A DNA stretch of 38,999 nucleotides. Origin: Flavobacteriales bacterium (lineage in GTDB: Bacteria; Bacteroidota; Bacteroidia; Flavobacteriales_D; Sanyastnellaceae). Of this stretch, positions 1 to 8,197 are shown in pieces. Under the pieces are notes generated by a model that saw nothing but the letters and a program-made list of their open reading frames with translations, did no database searches and was not told where the DNA came from. The stretch lies in assembly GCA_028823145.1 (NCBI GenBank), contig JAPKCA010000010.1, positions 1 through 38,999 of the forward strand. The letters are read 5' to 3'. Position numbers and translations under genes: made by a program. Every line of letters begins with the position of its first letter. Position 1 is the stretch's first letter.

Positions 1-2
1 TA

Positions 3-71
3 CCCAACGTCGGAGAACGCACGCTGAAATGGTTCGGCATCATGCGGCCTACCGACTTGGATAATTTCTGA
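3..71 (+). CDS. 3' end of an unidentified gene (partial)
   Basis: An open frame enters from the left edge and ends at TGA 69-71, giving the last 22 residues of a protein (ending RPTDLDNF). The PorV-like gene starts 18 bases later, so the two are probably co-transcribed. In many Bacteroidota porV follows porU, but this tail is too short to test that, and I do not recognise it. That it is coding is inferred from the open frame and the close spacing only. Confidence 0.4.
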   Translation, partial: PNVGERTLKWFGIMRPTDLDNF

Positions 72-89
72 TCTGACTACGATATCACC

Positions 90-1145
90 ATGAAGAAGCT
101 CTATCCCTTCCTCCTCACCACCGCTGCTTTGGCAGTGTGTTTCGTGATCCCCACTGCCAGTCAGGCAGGCAACCCAGACCGTGCAGGTTCTGCCGGAGCT
201 GGACAATTGCTCATCAACCCATGGGCGCAGTCCAACGGGCTCGCAGGGACCAATATGGCTACGGTACGTGGCTTGGAATCTGTTTTCTTGAATGCCGCTG
301 GCTTATCGTTCGTTAAAAAGAACGAATTGGCATTTGCCAACACGCAATATCTCTCAGGCTCTGGTATCAGCATCAACACGGTAGGTTTTGCTACAACGAT
401 TGGTGATGGCAGTGTCCTTGGATTGAGTGTCATGAGCATGGGCTTTGGAGACATTCCAATCACGACGGAATTTTTGCCTGAAGGAGGCATAGGATCCTTC
501 TCGCCGTCCTTTTCCAATATTGGCGTAACCTATGCCAAAGCTTTCTCTAACTCCATTTACGGTGGGGTTACGCTGCGCATTGTCGGGGAATCCATTTCCA
601 ACGTTCGCGCTTCAGGCGTGTGCTTCGACGCCGGCATCACCTACATCTCTGGTGAGGATGAGCGATTAAAATTTGGAATTTCACTTCGTAACGTAGGAGC
701 TCCCATGCGCTACGCTGGGGATGGTCTCACCGTTTCAGCTACGCCACAAGGAAGTCCAACTACGTTGACGATGTTACAGCGATCCGAACGGTATGAATTG
801 CCTTCATTGGTCAACATAGGCTTCGGATATGAACTCTTCAGCACAAAAGCGACTGCAGCAACGTTAACAGGTCAGTTCGTTTCCAATTCGTTCACCAAAG
901 ACACCTTCGGTGGTGGCCTCGAGTTAGGCGTGACCGATATTTTGGTTTTGCGTGCTGGATATATTTGGGAGTCAGGCCTGGGAAATGAAGAAGAGGTGAC
1001 CACTGCTTTCACTGGACCTGCCGCTGGATTCACTTTGAACATTCCAGCCAATTCAGATGGTGGCGTAATCGGGATCAATTATAGCTACCGGACCACCAAT
1101 CCATTTGATGGAAATCATTCCATTGGCGTCCACTTAACCCTCTAA
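90..1145 (+). CDS. PorV/PorQ-family outer-membrane beta-barrel protein
   Basis: The 351-residue protein begins with a Sec signal peptide (Lys2-Lys3, hydrophobic stretch to about residue 22, cleavage near SQA-G). The mature part opens with a glycine-rich segment (about 28-75) of the kind found in the PorV/PorQ/UPF0164 family: SAGAGQLLINPWAQ, then GLAGTNMATVRG and a NAAGL motif. The rest alternates short amphipathic strands and ends in the aromatic/leucine pattern HSIGVHLTL expected of a barrel. PorV is the outer-membrane shuttle of the type IX secretion system, passing cargo to the PorU sortase. PorQ and gliding-related relatives share the fold. The length is slightly below PorV (usually about 380-400), so I assign the family and not the exact member. 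It follows an unidentified gene by 18 bases and is followed by a hairpin at 1219-1250. Confidence 0.75.
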   Translation: MKKLYPFLLTTAALAVCFVIPTASQAGNPDRAGSAGAGQLLINPWAQSNGLAGTNMATVRGLESVFLNAAGLSFVKKNELAFANTQYLSGSGISINTVGFATTIGDGSVLGLSVMSMGFGDIPITTEFLPEGGIGSFSPSFSNIGVTYAKAFSNSIYGGVTLRIVGESISNVRASGVCFDAGITYISGEDERLKFGISLRNVGAPMRYAGDGLTVSATPQGSPTTLTMLQRSERYELPSLVNIGFGYELFSTKATAATLTGQFVSNSFTKDTFGGGLELGVTDILVLRAGYIWESGLGNEEEVTTAFTGPAAGFTLNIPANSDGGVIGINYSYRTTNPFDGNHSIGVHLTL

Positions 1146-1205
1146 GCTCTGAGATCCTGTTCGGCTACTCAGCTGACCTGAACCTCATTAGCTTTTGTTT
1201 TTCAT

Positions 1206-1213
1206 TATCTTTG
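1206..1213 (+). promoter_or_regulatory. -7 promoter element (TATCTTTG) ahead of greA
   Basis: TATCTTTG is an exact match to the Bacteroidota -7 element TAnnTTTG. I see no TTG at the usual 17-23 base distance upstream. The element overlaps a perfect 12-base palindrome CTTTGTACAAAG at 1209-1220. Transcription would start near 1216-1218, just before the hairpin at 1219-1250, so the greA message would begin with a terminator-like stem. Confidence 0.5.
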
Positions 1214-1218
1214 TACAA

Positions 1219-1255
1219 AGAGAAAGCCCGTTATCCTTCGGGTTTTCTCTTTTTT
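1219..1255 (+). terminator. Intrinsic terminator or greA leader attenuator
   Basis: The arms 1219-1230 (AGAGAAAGCCCG) and 1239-1250 (CGGGTTTTCTCT) form a 12-bp stem with one G-U pair and an 8-base loop, followed directly by a T run to 1255. It can end the transcript of the PorV-like gene. It also lies immediately after the -7 element at 1206-1213, so it could terminate most transcripts started there, as the terminator in the E. coli greA leader (GraL) does. Confidence 0.8.
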
Positions 1256-1320
1256 AGTCCATCAACTGAAGGCCTGCAAGCCTACAAAAGGGACCCATCG
1301 TTTTTTAAGAGAATTCTGTC

Positions 1321-1806
1321 ATGTCAAACATTTCCTATTTCACCAAAGAAGGACTGCAGCGTCTGAAAGACGAAGTCCGTCAATTCGAGACTGTTCAGCG
1401 ACCGCGCATTTCTGCGCAAATCGCTGAAGCCCGAGATAAAGGAGACTTGAGTGAAAATGCAGAATACGATGCTGCCAAAGAAGCACAAGGCATGCTCGAA
1501 GCGAAAATATCCAAACTAAAAAACACCTTAGCCAACGCAAGACTGGTCGATGATTCCCAAATCGACGATTCCAAGGTGTACATCCTGAGCACGGTGAAGA
1601 TCAAGAATTTGAAGAACAATGCCGAAGTTTCGTACACCCTAGTAGCGGAGAACGAAGCAAGTCTCGCACTGAAGAAGATTTCCGTGGATTCTCCCATCGG
1701 TCGGGGTTTGTTAGGGAAATCTGTGGGAGATGTCGCGGAGGTTTCTGTGCCAGCGGGGGTCATTCCCTTTGAAATCATGGAGATCACCCGGAACAGCAAT
1801 AACTGA
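1321..1806 (+). CDS. greA: Transcription elongation factor GreA
   Basis: The 161-residue protein has the normal GreA length. GreA enters the secondary channel of RNA polymerase and stimulates cleavage of backtracked RNA. Residues 8-75 are the antiparallel coiled coil, with the tip motif GDLSENAEYD at 41-50 carrying the acidic residues Asp42 and Glu45 that act at the polymerase active site. The C-terminal FKBP-like domain ends with the typical SPIGRGLLGKSVGDVAEV region (about 125-142). The leader is long (about 65 bases past the T run) and holds the hairpin at 1219-1250. The stop overlaps the next start by one base (TGATG), so the HIT gene is translationally linked. Confidence 0.97.
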   Translation: MSNISYFTKEGLQRLKDEVRQFETVQRPRISAQIAEARDKGDLSENAEYDAAKEAQGMLEAKISKLKNTLANARLVDDSQIDDSKVYILSTVKIKNLKNNAEVSYTLVAENEASLALKKISVDSPIGRGLLGKSVGDVAEVSVPAGVIPFEIMEITRNSNN

Positions 1807-2195
1807 TGGCGTCTTTATTTAGCAAAATCGTGTCGGGCGAGATTCCTTGCCACCGCATAGCTGAAAACGAAAAGTTCTTGGCCTTTTTGGACATTGCTCC
1901 GCTTGCAGAAGGCCACACATTGGTCATCCCCAAAATAGAAGTGGATTACTTCTTCGACTTGGAAGACGATATCTTGGCAGAAATCAATGGCTTTGCACGT
2001 GACGTCGCAAAACAACTGGAACGCGCCATTCCCTGCAAGCGCATCGGTGTAGCCATCATCGGATTGGAAGTGCCGCATGCCCATGTTCATTTGGTGCCCC
2101 TTCAAAACGTCTCCGACATCAATTTCGAGCGCCCCAAATTGAACTTTACACAGGAAGAGTTAGCCAGTACGGCGGAGAAGATTCGGCGAGCTTAA
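1806..2195 (+). CDS. HIT family nucleotide-binding protein
   Basis: The 129-residue protein has the HINT/HIT layout. The N-terminal segment (FSKIVSGEIPCHRIAE, 5-20) is characteristic of the Hint branch, and the catalytic histidine triad HAHVHLVPL lies at 91-99 (His91, His93, His95). HIT proteins hydrolyse nucleoside phosphoramidates or dinucleoside polyphosphates in the cytoplasm. The exact substrate cannot be read from the sequence. The start overlaps the greA stop by one base, and greA-HIT pairing is common in Bacteroidota. The gene converges on the sialidase-like gene, with nine bases between the stops. Confidence 0.93.
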   Translation: MASLFSKIVSGEIPCHRIAENEKFLAFLDIAPLAEGHTLVIPKIEVDYFFDLEDDILAEINGFARDVAKQLERAIPCKRIGVAIIGLEVPHAHVHLVPLQNVSDINFERPKLNFTQEELASTAEKIRRA

Positions 2196-2204
2196 ACCGC
2201 CTGA

Positions 2205-3524
2205 TTACTCGTAGCCGTCCATAAAGGCGGTCCAGATGCTCAGCACCCCTCCATCGTTTCGGGTCCAAATAGGCCGAACGCGCCCATCGTGCGCCGAAAT
2301 ATTGTTGTAATCGCCGAAAAATCCTTTACCGGTCGGTTCAAAAGGTTTTTCACTGACTTCCAGATTTTTCCACGTATCGCCCCCATCGGTTGAGGTGGCC
2401 ACATAGACATCGGTGCGCCATGAAGGACGCATTCGTGGATCTGGGTAACGTGCGGCAGCAGCACGGCGATCATAAAAAACGATATGAACGTGTCCCGTCA
2501 CGTTGTCGACCGCCATCCAAGGGAAGAACTGCTGAGCTCCGGCCGGATCATCGTTGACCCGGATCGGTGCCGTCCAGTTATTTCCTCCATCGTCCGAATA
2601 GCACAACCATACATCCTGGTCGTCTTCGCCATTTCGGTCATCCGTCCAATTGACATAAATCCGCCCACGGTTTGGACCATCGCTCCGATCTACTCGCGTA
2701 ACAGGCATTCCGTTGGAGCGTCCCAAGCCGCGAATTTTTTGGTCCCATCCGCCACTGATTCGAGCGACCTTCAAATCCCGCTCCAGCCACGTCACACCTC
2801 CATCCAATGAACGATCCATCCAAATGGTATCTGCATGTGCCCATGCGACATAGATTTCGCCATCCGGTCCAAAATCTGGCACAGCGCCCTCGACGGTCAA
2901 ATCTCCATCTAAACAATCCCCGGCTATACGATTCACACGCACCGGATCGGACCATTTCTTGGCCTTGCGATTGGAAGTGCTGCACAAAATGACGGTGCTG
3001 TCCGCCGCTTCAGGGCTCCCGTATTTATCGAATTGGGTCCAACAGGTAACCATAGAATGGCCATCGTCACTGACTGATGCCCATTCCTTGTCTTGGTCCT
3101 TCTTGTCATTCAATCCCATTCCATACCCCTTATTCCAAGATCGGCCCTGACGCTTTCCGCGTTGCACCACAATGCGATCCAAAAGCGCATCGCTCTCCCA
3201 GCCAGTGCCATCCGGATTGGACAAGTGGAGGTAGTAGAAATCGCCATTGGGTGCGGCTACGACACATGGATCGCCAAACACACCGTACCGCGAAGTCAAG
3301 GTATCCGTTTTCCAAGTCCAACCTCCATCGGTGGAACGGTGTACGTTGTCCAAAATAGATCCAGCTACCATGATATCTGGGTCCTTCAAGCTGATCGCAA
3401 TGGAAGGTTCGCAAGGTTGGTAGGACAAGCCTTCTCCATCAAAAATCATCACATTGTCCGGTGCACGCTGGGCCAACAAACTGCCGGCCAAACCTGTTAG
3501 TAAAAGCATCAAAATTCCTCTCAT
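2205..3524 (-). CDS. Secreted sialidase-like (BNR/Asp-box beta-propeller) protein
   Basis: I chose the ATG at 3524, four bases after the hemB stop, because it begins a clean signal peptide (MRGILMLLLTGLAGSLLAQ). A longer start at 3572 lies inside hemB and would spoil that peptide. The 439-residue product carries four Asp-box repeats of the form S-x-D-x-G-x-x-W at 64-71, 239-246, 310-317 and 378-385, the hallmark of sialidase-type six-bladed propellers. The C-terminal run RVRPIWTRNDGG...SIWTA (about 415-433) resembles bacterial exo-alpha-sialidase-like proteins. I could not identify the complete arginine triad and Tyr/Glu pair of true sialidases, so a glycan-binding or other hydrolase role is equally possible. 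It has no type IX C-terminal sorting domain. Confidence 0.75.
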   Translation of the reverse strand: MRGILMLLLTGLAGSLLAQRAPDNVMIFDGEGLSYQPCEPSIAISLKDPDIMVAGSILDNVHRSTDGGWTWKTDTLTSRYGVFGDPCVVAAPNGDFYYLHLSNPDGTGWESDALLDRIVVQRGKRQGRSWNKGYGMGLNDKKDQDKEWASVSDDGHSMVTCWTQFDKYGSPEAADSTVILCSTSNRKAKKWSDPVRVNRIAGDCLDGDLTVEGAVPDFGPDGEIYVAWAHADTIWMDRSLDGGVTWLERDLKVARISGGWDQKIRGLGRSNGMPVTRVDRSDGPNRGRIYVNWTDDRNGEDDQDVWLCYSDDGGNNWTAPIRVNDDPAGAQQFFPWMAVDNVTGHVHIVFYDRRAAAARYPDPRMRPSWRTDVYVATSTDGGDTWKNLEVSEKPFEPTGKGFFGDYNNISAHDGRVRPIWTRNDGGVLSIWTAFMDGYE

Positions 3525-3528
3525 GGCA

Positions 3529-4518
3529 TCAAAGTGTTCCAGCTTGGTATCGTTCAGCATATTCCCGAGCAAAATAAGTCAAAATGACGGAAGCCCCCGC
3601 TCGGTGAATGCTGGTCAACATCTCCGGCATGGCTCGGTCGTAATCAATCCAACCCTTGGCGGCAGCCGCCTTGAGCATCGCATATTCCCCACTGACATTG
3701 TATGCAGCAATGGGCAAATCCAAATTCACCGAGAGTTCATAAATCACATCCAAATAGCACAAGGCCGGCTTCACCATAAGCATATCAGCTCCTTCTGCCG
3801 CATCCAATTCTGCCTCCCGCAATGCTTCAACACGGTTGGCAGGATCCATTTGATACGTTTGTTTGTCACCCGACTTCGGTGCACTTTCCAAGGCATCGCG
3901 AAACGGACCGTAAAATGCGCTCGCATACTTCGCACTGTAAGCCAAGATGCCTGTTCCGGTAAGCCCAGCATCATCCAATGCTTCGCGGATTGCTCCTACC
4001 CGTCCATCCATCATATCCGAAGGACCAATGAAATCAAATCCCGCCTCTGCTTGAGCTACTGCTTGTGCTTCCAAAAGTGGCAACGTTTCATCATTGAGGA
4101 TTTCACCATCCACCACCAATCCATCGTGGCCATCACTGCTGTAAGGATCCAACGCCACATCGCTCATCAACATCGACTCTGGAAAGGCCACTTTAATCGC
4201 TTTGGCTATTCGAAAGTAAAAATTCGTAGGGTCCACTCCATATGCGCCGTTTGGTGTTTTCAAGGCATCCTCCACCACTGGGAACAACACAAAAGATCGA
4301 ACACCCACAGCCATGCATGCCGCAACCTCTTCCAGGACAAACTCTTCGGTCATCCGGAACACTCCGGGCATGGAAGCAATTTCCTGCTTGATGCCATGGC
4401 CGTCCATCACAAACAACGGCATAATTAAATGGCCTGGAGTCAGATGCGTTTCACGCACCAAGTCCCGAACAGCTGCAGATTGACGATTTCGCCGCGGGCG
4501 ATGTGGGATGTCGTACAT
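3529..4518 (-). CDS. hemB: Porphobilinogen synthase (delta-aminolevulinate dehydratase)
   Basis: The 329-residue enzyme joins two 5-aminolevulinate molecules into porphobilinogen, the second common step of tetrapyrrole synthesis. The two Schiff-base lysines are visible: Lys197 in YSAKYASAFYGPFRDA and Lys250 in MLMVKPALCYLD. The metal region at 120-133 reads DVALDPYSSDGHDG. It has aspartates where zinc enzymes have cysteines, so this is the magnesium/potassium-dependent type seen in plants and many bacteria. The start (MYDIPHRPRRNR) is the normal N-terminus. The gene follows the His-rich lipoprotein gene by three bases and precedes the sialidase-like gene by four. Heme made through this pathway would serve the oxidase encoded at 20594-25926. 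Confidence 0.97.
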   Translation of the reverse strand: MYDIPHRPRRNRQSAAVRDLVRETHLTPGHLIMPLFVMDGHGIKQEIASMPGVFRMTEEFVLEEVAACMAVGVRSFVLFPVVEDALKTPNGAYGVDPTNFYFRIAKAIKVAFPESMLMSDVALDPYSSDGHDGLVVDGEILNDETLPLLEAQAVAQAEAGFDFIGPSDMMDGRVGAIREALDDAGLTGTGILAYSAKYASAFYGPFRDALESAPKSGDKQTYQMDPANRVEALREAELDAAEGADMLMVKPALCYLDVIYELSVNLDLPIAAYNVSGEYAMLKAAAAKGWIDYDRAMPEMLTSIHRAGASVILTYFAREYAERYQAGTL

Positions 4519-4521
4519 GGG

Positions 4522-5016
4522 CTATTCGACATTCAATTTCAACGCCTCAATAGACTGATCATACTTGACCTTCAAGGCTTCCAGTTCAGCCATCAATGCA
4601 TGTTGAATGGCCAAGATATCTTCGTCGCTCATGCCCTCCATTGACGGAGCTCCATGATCATGGGCGCCGTGGTCGTGACCTGCGTGGTCATGCCCGCTGT
4701 GGTCATGCTCCAAACCCGGAACCTCCACAACTGTTTCGCTCCAGTCGTGAAAGAGCACATCCAACTCGTCCAATTGGCCTTCAACTCTCGCCAACTTCAT
4801 GGCCAATAGCGAATCTCCTGCTACCATAGCCGCTTCTACATCGGCCTCCAAGGATTGCAATTTCGCAACCATGTTTTCATGCAATTCACCCGATAATCGA
4901 GTCAATTGATTGTGGATTTTCTGTGCTTCTTGCATGCTCGCACTCTTCTCCGGTTCACCGCAGCTGATGGCAAGAATGGCAATGGCAAAAACAGACAGGA
5001 CTTTATAGGTTTTCAT
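4522..5016 (-). CDS. Lipoprotein with a histidine-rich metal-binding segment
   Basis: I chose the ATG at 5016 because it starts a lipoprotein signal: [18 protein letters not shown] followed by Cys19. The 164-residue protein has two acidic/helical halves (about 25-97 and 129-163) joined by an unusual linker at 104-121 with eight histidines in 18 residues, in HDH and GHDH repeats, a likely site for zinc, nickel or copper. The helical parts recall small Bacteroidota lipoproteins of unknown function that are sometimes mis-annotated as viral A-type inclusion proteins. Its first 14 bases overlap the end of yidD, and hemB follows three bases downstream. The metal role is inference. No specific function is known to me. 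Confidence 0.75.
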   Translation of the reverse strand: MKTYKVLSVFAIAILAISCGEPEKSASMQEAQKIHNQLTRLSGELHENMVAKLQSLEADVEAAMVAGDSLLAMKLARVEGQLDELDVLFHDWSETVVEVPGLEHDHSGHDHAGHDHGAHDHGAPSMEGMSDEDILAIQHALMAELEALKVKYDQSIEALKLNVE

Positions 5017-5242
5017 CGGAAGAGTGTTTAGGGGGTACAGGGTCATAAGCGGACTCCGTCCAAGGGTGGCATTTCCCAATCCTGCGCACGGCTAACCAAC
5101 TGCCGCGAAAAGCACCGTGAACCTGAATGGATTCAGTTGCATACGAAGAGCATGTCGGCTGGAATCGGCAATTCGAACCCAATAGAGGACTCAACAAGCG
5201 CTGGTACAAACGAATGAGAAAGAGGAATAAGGCCCGCATCAT
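5003..5242 (-). CDS. yidD: Membrane protein insertion efficiency factor YidD
   Basis: The 79-residue protein carries the YidD signature [11 protein letters not shown] at 25-35, after an amphipathic N-terminal helix ([19 protein letters not shown]) and before the conserved KCHPW (58-62). YidD is a small peripheral inner-membrane protein that helps the YidC insertase. It is normally next to rpmH-rnpA-yidC, but here rpmH is 29 kb away. The start is set by a leaderless-type promoter: TACCTTTG lies exactly four bases before the ATG at 5242. The next codon is also ATG (5239), which would be the alternative. Confidence 0.93.
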   Translation of the reverse strand: MMRALFLFLIRLYQRLLSPLLGSNCRFQPTCSSYATESIQVHGAFRGSWLAVRRIGKCHPWTESAYDPVPPKHSSDENL

Positions 5243-5246
5243 GCAA

Positions 5247-5281
5247 CAAAGGTAGTCAGAGCATTCGCTTCGCATATCAAA
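5247..5281 (-). promoter_or_regulatory. Leaderless-type promoter of yidD
   Basis: Reading the minus strand, TTTG (5281-5278), 23 bases, then TACCTTTG (5254-5247), then four bases and ATG (5242). This is an exact TAnnTTTG match. It splits the minus-strand block: yidD, lipoprotein, hemB and the sialidase-like gene form a unit separate from thyA-folA-hupE. The 127-base gap 5276-5402 holds nothing else I can support. Confidence 0.65.
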
Positions 5282-5402
5282 ATAAACGAAGTCGTGAAAG
5301 TGACGGTTGATTCATGGCCCACGTAGGTGCAAAACCCCCAAGCTTCAAACCAGATGGCTTTATCCGGCACATCATGCACAATGGGCGTGTCGTAATGCTC
5401 CG

Positions 5403-5978
5403 TTAAAAAGGCAAACGATCGAGTGCCATCATAACCGCAATGGTTCCTGTGACGGCACAAATGAAGACTTGTTGATCTCTTGCACGCACGCCAACCGCGC
5501 GAAGAAGTGAGGCCATCGCTAAAAAGCCCAAGAGCAGTGCCAACTGACCGATTTCTACCCCGACATTGAATCGAAAGAGGGGCAGAATGATGCTGTCCCC
5601 ATGATCCTGCATCATCCGGAAAAAGGAGGAAAACCCGAGGCCATGGATGAGACCAAACATGACCGTCATGAGATAAGTCAGGATACTGTATCGCTTGGAA
5701 CTCTCTTCCGGCGCCGCTGATCTTCGCAAATTCCACAAAGCCGTCAACGCAATGGTGACGGGAATCAGGAATTCAATCCATGCGCCGTTGGGATGCACCC
5801 AGCCCATGCCTGCGAGGAGCAAGGTGATGCTATGCCCAACGGTAAATGCGGTTGCCAAAACCAGCACACGCCAAGCGTTACTTAAACTCGCCCACGCGAT
5901 GAGGGCCAAGAGGTAAAGCATGTGATCATAGCCCTTCCAATCAGTGATGTGCTCCACGCCCAACAGGATTTCATCCAT
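5403..5978 (-). CDS. HupE/UreJ-like membrane protein
   Basis: The 191-residue protein has about six hydrophobic segments and the family's histidine signatures: GVEHITDWKGYDH (7-19), TVGHS (46-50), GLIHGLGF (109-116) and FNVGVEIGQ (137-145). HupE/UreJ proteins are inner-membrane carriers linked to nickel or cobalt supply for hydrogenase or urease. Bacteroidota carry a shorter family version without these enzymes nearby, as here, so the substrate is unknown. The gene follows folA by 11 bases and is probably the last of the thyA-folA operon. A His-rich lipoprotein is encoded two genes downstream, which may hint at shared metal handling. Confidence 0.82.
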   Translation of the reverse strand: MDEILLGVEHITDWKGYDHMLYLLALIAWASLSNAWRVLVLATAFTVGHSITLLLAGMGWVHPNGAWIEFLIPVTIALTALWNLRRSAAPEESSKRYSILTYLMTVMFGLIHGLGFSSFFRMMQDHGDSIILPLFRFNVGVEIGQLALLLGFLAMASLLRAVGVRARDQQVFICAVTGTIAVMMALDRLPF

Positions 5979-5989
5979 GGCTCCAGAAT

Positions 5990-6496
5990 TTACAGTCGAT
6001 CGTAACGGCTGACAACAAATGCGTGTTCATTCCGGTCGTTCGATTCCTGCTGCATCAACGTTTCAACCCTCCAAGAACCCAAGCCTTCCAATGGAAAAAA
6101 GGTGTCCCCATTTGGCTCAGCATCAACGTGGGTTACATATTGCCGATCCACACGTCCTGACTTCAAACACTCGGCATAAATCTGGCCCCCGCCGATGATG
6201 AACACTTCCTCTTCTCCACTGGAAGCGGCGGCTTCCAATGCAGCTTCCAAAGAATGCACCACCACGGCACCCGGTGCGACATACGCGCGATTGCGCGTTA
6301 CCACAATATTGGTTCGGTCTTTCAAGGGGCGAAACCGTTCGGGAATGGATTCGTAGTTCTTTCTTCCTGTAATGATCGCATGGCCTCGCGTCGTCGATGC
6401 AAAAAATTGCATGTCATCCCGTAATTTCCATACCAGGTCGTTGTTGTTCCCAATGACACCATTTTTCGCTACTGCGACAATGAGACTGATCAACAT
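5990..6496 (-). CDS. folA: Dihydrofolate reductase
   Basis: The 168-residue enzyme reduces dihydrofolate to tetrahydrofolate with NADPH. Visible landmarks are the N-terminal strand LISLIVAVAKNGVIG with the Met20-type loop (13-23), the catalytic acid Asp28 in WKLRDDMQFF, the NADPH-binding GRKNYESIP (44-52) and the IIGGG turn (100-104). The length is typical for the chromosomal enzyme. It begins nine bases after the thyA stop, the standard pairing in which ThyA produces the dihydrofolate that FolA recycles. Confidence 0.97.
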   Translation of the reverse strand: MLISLIVAVAKNGVIGNNNDLVWKLRDDMQFFASTTRGHAIITGRKNYESIPERFRPLKDRTNIVVTRNRAYVAPGAVVVHSLEAALEAAASSGEEEVFIIGGGQIYAECLKSGRVDRQYVTHVDAEPNGDTFFPLEGLGSWRVETLMQQESNDRNEHAFVVSRYDRL

Positions 6497-6505
6497 GGGC
6501 CCTGA

Positions 6506-7300
6506 TTAAACGGAAATCGCCGCTTTGATGTGAGGCATGGGATCGTAATCGACCAATTCGAAATCTTCATAACAGAAGGCGAACAAGTCCTTCACCTCTG
6601 GATTGATCCGCATCTTGGGCAACGCCCGCGGCTCGCGGGTGAGTTGTTCTCTGGCTTGCTCCACGTGGTTGGTATAGAGGTGTACGTCACCAAATGTGTG
6701 CACGAATTCTCCTGGCTCCAAATCACAAACTTGCGCCATCATCATGGTCAGCAAGGCGTAGGAGGCAATATTGAAAGGCACTCCCAGAAAGGTGTCCGCA
6801 GACCGCTGGTACAACTGGCAATTCAACTTTCCATTGTCCACGTGAAATTGAAACAAGCAGTGGCATGGCGGCAACGCCATTTCATCGATGAAGCTCGGAT
6901 TCCAAGCACTCACGACATGGCGACGGGAATACGGGTTGTTTTTAATCTGTTCGATCAGCTTGGCAATTTGATCGGTCGCCGTTCCATCGGGATTGGGCCA
7001 ACTCCTCCATTGATAACCATACACAGGACCCAAGTTGCCTTCCTCATCGGCCCAATCATCCCAGATCCGAACGCCATTTTCTTTCAAATAGGCGATGTTG
7101 GTGTCGCCTTGCAAAAACCAAAGCAATTCGTGGATGATGGACCGGAGGTGCAATTTCTTGGTGGTCATGACAGGAAAGCCTTCCGCTAAATCGAATCGCA
7201 TTTGGTATCCAAAGCAGCCCAATGTACCGGTTCCGGTCCGGTCTTCCCGGAGTGTACCGTTGGTCAGTAAGTGATCGAGGAGGTCGAGGTATGCGCGCAT
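6506..7300 (-). CDS. thyA: Thymidylate synthase
   Basis: The 264-residue protein matches the length of E. coli ThyA and converts dUMP and methylene-tetrahydrofolate to dTMP and dihydrofolate. The active-site cysteine is Cys146 in PPCHCLFQF. The phosphate-binding arginines Arg21 and Arg126/127 and the dUMP contacts [13 protein letters not shown] (165-177) are present. The start ATG at 7300 lies six bases after a TATCTTCG element, so it heads the thyA-folA-hupE operon. Confidence 0.98.
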   Translation of the reverse strand: MRAYLDLLDHLLTNGTLREDRTGTGTLGCFGYQMRFDLAEGFPVMTTKKLHLRSIIHELLWFLQGDTNIAYLKENGVRIWDDWADEEGNLGPVYGYQWRSWPNPDGTATDQIAKLIEQIKNNPYSRRHVVSAWNPSFIDEMALPPCHCLFQFHVDNGKLNCQLYQRSADTFLGVPFNIASYALLTMMMAQVCDLEPGEFVHTFGDVHLYTNHVEQAREQLTREPRALPKMRINPEVKDLFAFCYEDFELVDYDPMPHIKAAISV

Positions 7301-7306
7301 GACTTA

Positions 7307-7314
7307 CGAAGATA
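7307..7314 (-). promoter_or_regulatory. -7 element (TATCTTCG) of the thyA-folA operon
   Basis: On the minus strand TATCTTCG fits TAnnTTYG and ends six bases before the thyA ATG. This predicts a transcript with almost no leader. I see no good TTG at standard distance upstream. The 74-base gap 7301-7374 holds nothing else that I can identify. Confidence 0.45.
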
Positions 7315-7374
7315 CCCGGTGAAAGCAATCGTTTTCCCAAGCGTTGATACAACGTGGAAAACCTACAAACGAAA

Positions 7375-8136
7375 TCAAGTCAGGAGCCGCTTCCACATCG
7401 GCTGACCGCTAAATGTTTCATCCGCGGAAGTCCATCGATAGATGGCATTGATAACCACCAAATGAATGACCAGCCCCGCATGCAAAGCAATGATGTAAAA
7501 TGGCCAAGGCCATAAAGGCACAAACGGATTGTCCACCTTAGGCGCTTCCCACATGTACATGTAGTTGGCGATCACATCATTGGGAACATACGTATTCAAC
7601 AACCAGTTCACTCCTCCAATCGCTGTAGATAGCACGGCCGCCACAACATAAATCCACATCCATGCAAATTTGGGAATCCGAAACCCAAAGGACCGTGACA
7701 TAATGATGGGGATGATGATGATGGAGGTGTGGCGCAAATAGTAGTCTGCAAGAACCAAGGGCGCATCACCAACCGTCAATTGAGGAGTCAGGACTCCATG
7801 AAGTCCTCCAATTGTACCAAGGAATGCCGTAAAGGTGAATAGAGCGCGATTACGGGCAAAACAATTGACAGCAATCAAGATGTAATTCATGCCACAGAAA
7901 TGCAACGGAATGGACCGATGCCAAGTCAGGGACTGCTCAGGATCAAGCATCGAGAAAATCGGCAAAGAGAAGTTTGCCACGATGAAGAAATAGCCCATCT
8001 GCCTAAGGGTGCGATCTCTACGGTCCTGATTCAAGAGATCAAATCGACGAATGAACAAGGCTCCCAAAAGCAGGCTCGCCAGCAAGAAAAACCAATATCG
8101 CGGCTCGCTTGACTCAATAATTACGTCGTATTTCAA
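7375..8136 (-). CDS. YwaF-like (TIGR02206) integral membrane protein
   Basis: The 253-residue protein has six or seven hydrophobic segments. It has the family pattern of a first-half PLHFCGMN motif (about 76-83), a GGLHGVLTPQL loop (about 109-119), and ANYMYMWEAP (about 190-199) before the last helices. Members of this YwaF/TIGR02206 family are inner-membrane proteins of unknown function. The start must be the TTG at 8136: a TAA lies two codons upstream in frame, and the next ATG would remove the first helix. It lies 74 bases upstream of thyA and may share or precede that operon. Confidence 0.75.
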   Translation of the reverse strand: MKYDVIIESSEPRYWFFLLASLLLGALFIRRFDLLNQDRRDRTLRQMGYFFIVANFSLPIFSMLDPEQSLTWHRSIPLHFCGMNYILIAVNCFARNRALFTFTAFLGTIGGLHGVLTPQLTVGDAPLVLADYYLRHTSIIIIPIIMSRSFGFRIPKFAWMWIYVVAAVLSTAIGGVNWLLNTYVPNDVIANYMYMWEAPKVDNPFVPLWPWPFYIIALHAGLVIHLVVINAIYRWTSADETFSGQPMWKRLLT

Positions 8137-8197
8137 CTTTTATGAATTTAATAAAGCCCGTCCTTCAAACCCTGCAAGCCGGCAAGATATCAAATCT

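Noticed and set aside
3454-4428. Long plus-strand open frame (324 codons) opposite hemB
   Set aside because: hemB on the minus strand is certain. The opposite translation is rich in Cys, His and Arg, has no domain and no promoter, and results from codon bias.
5276-5402. Possible small minus-strand gene between hupE and yidD
   Set aside because: One frame reads through (starting with GTG), but it runs over the yidD promoter and start and has no recognisable feature. HupE is full length, so it is not a frameshifted tail.
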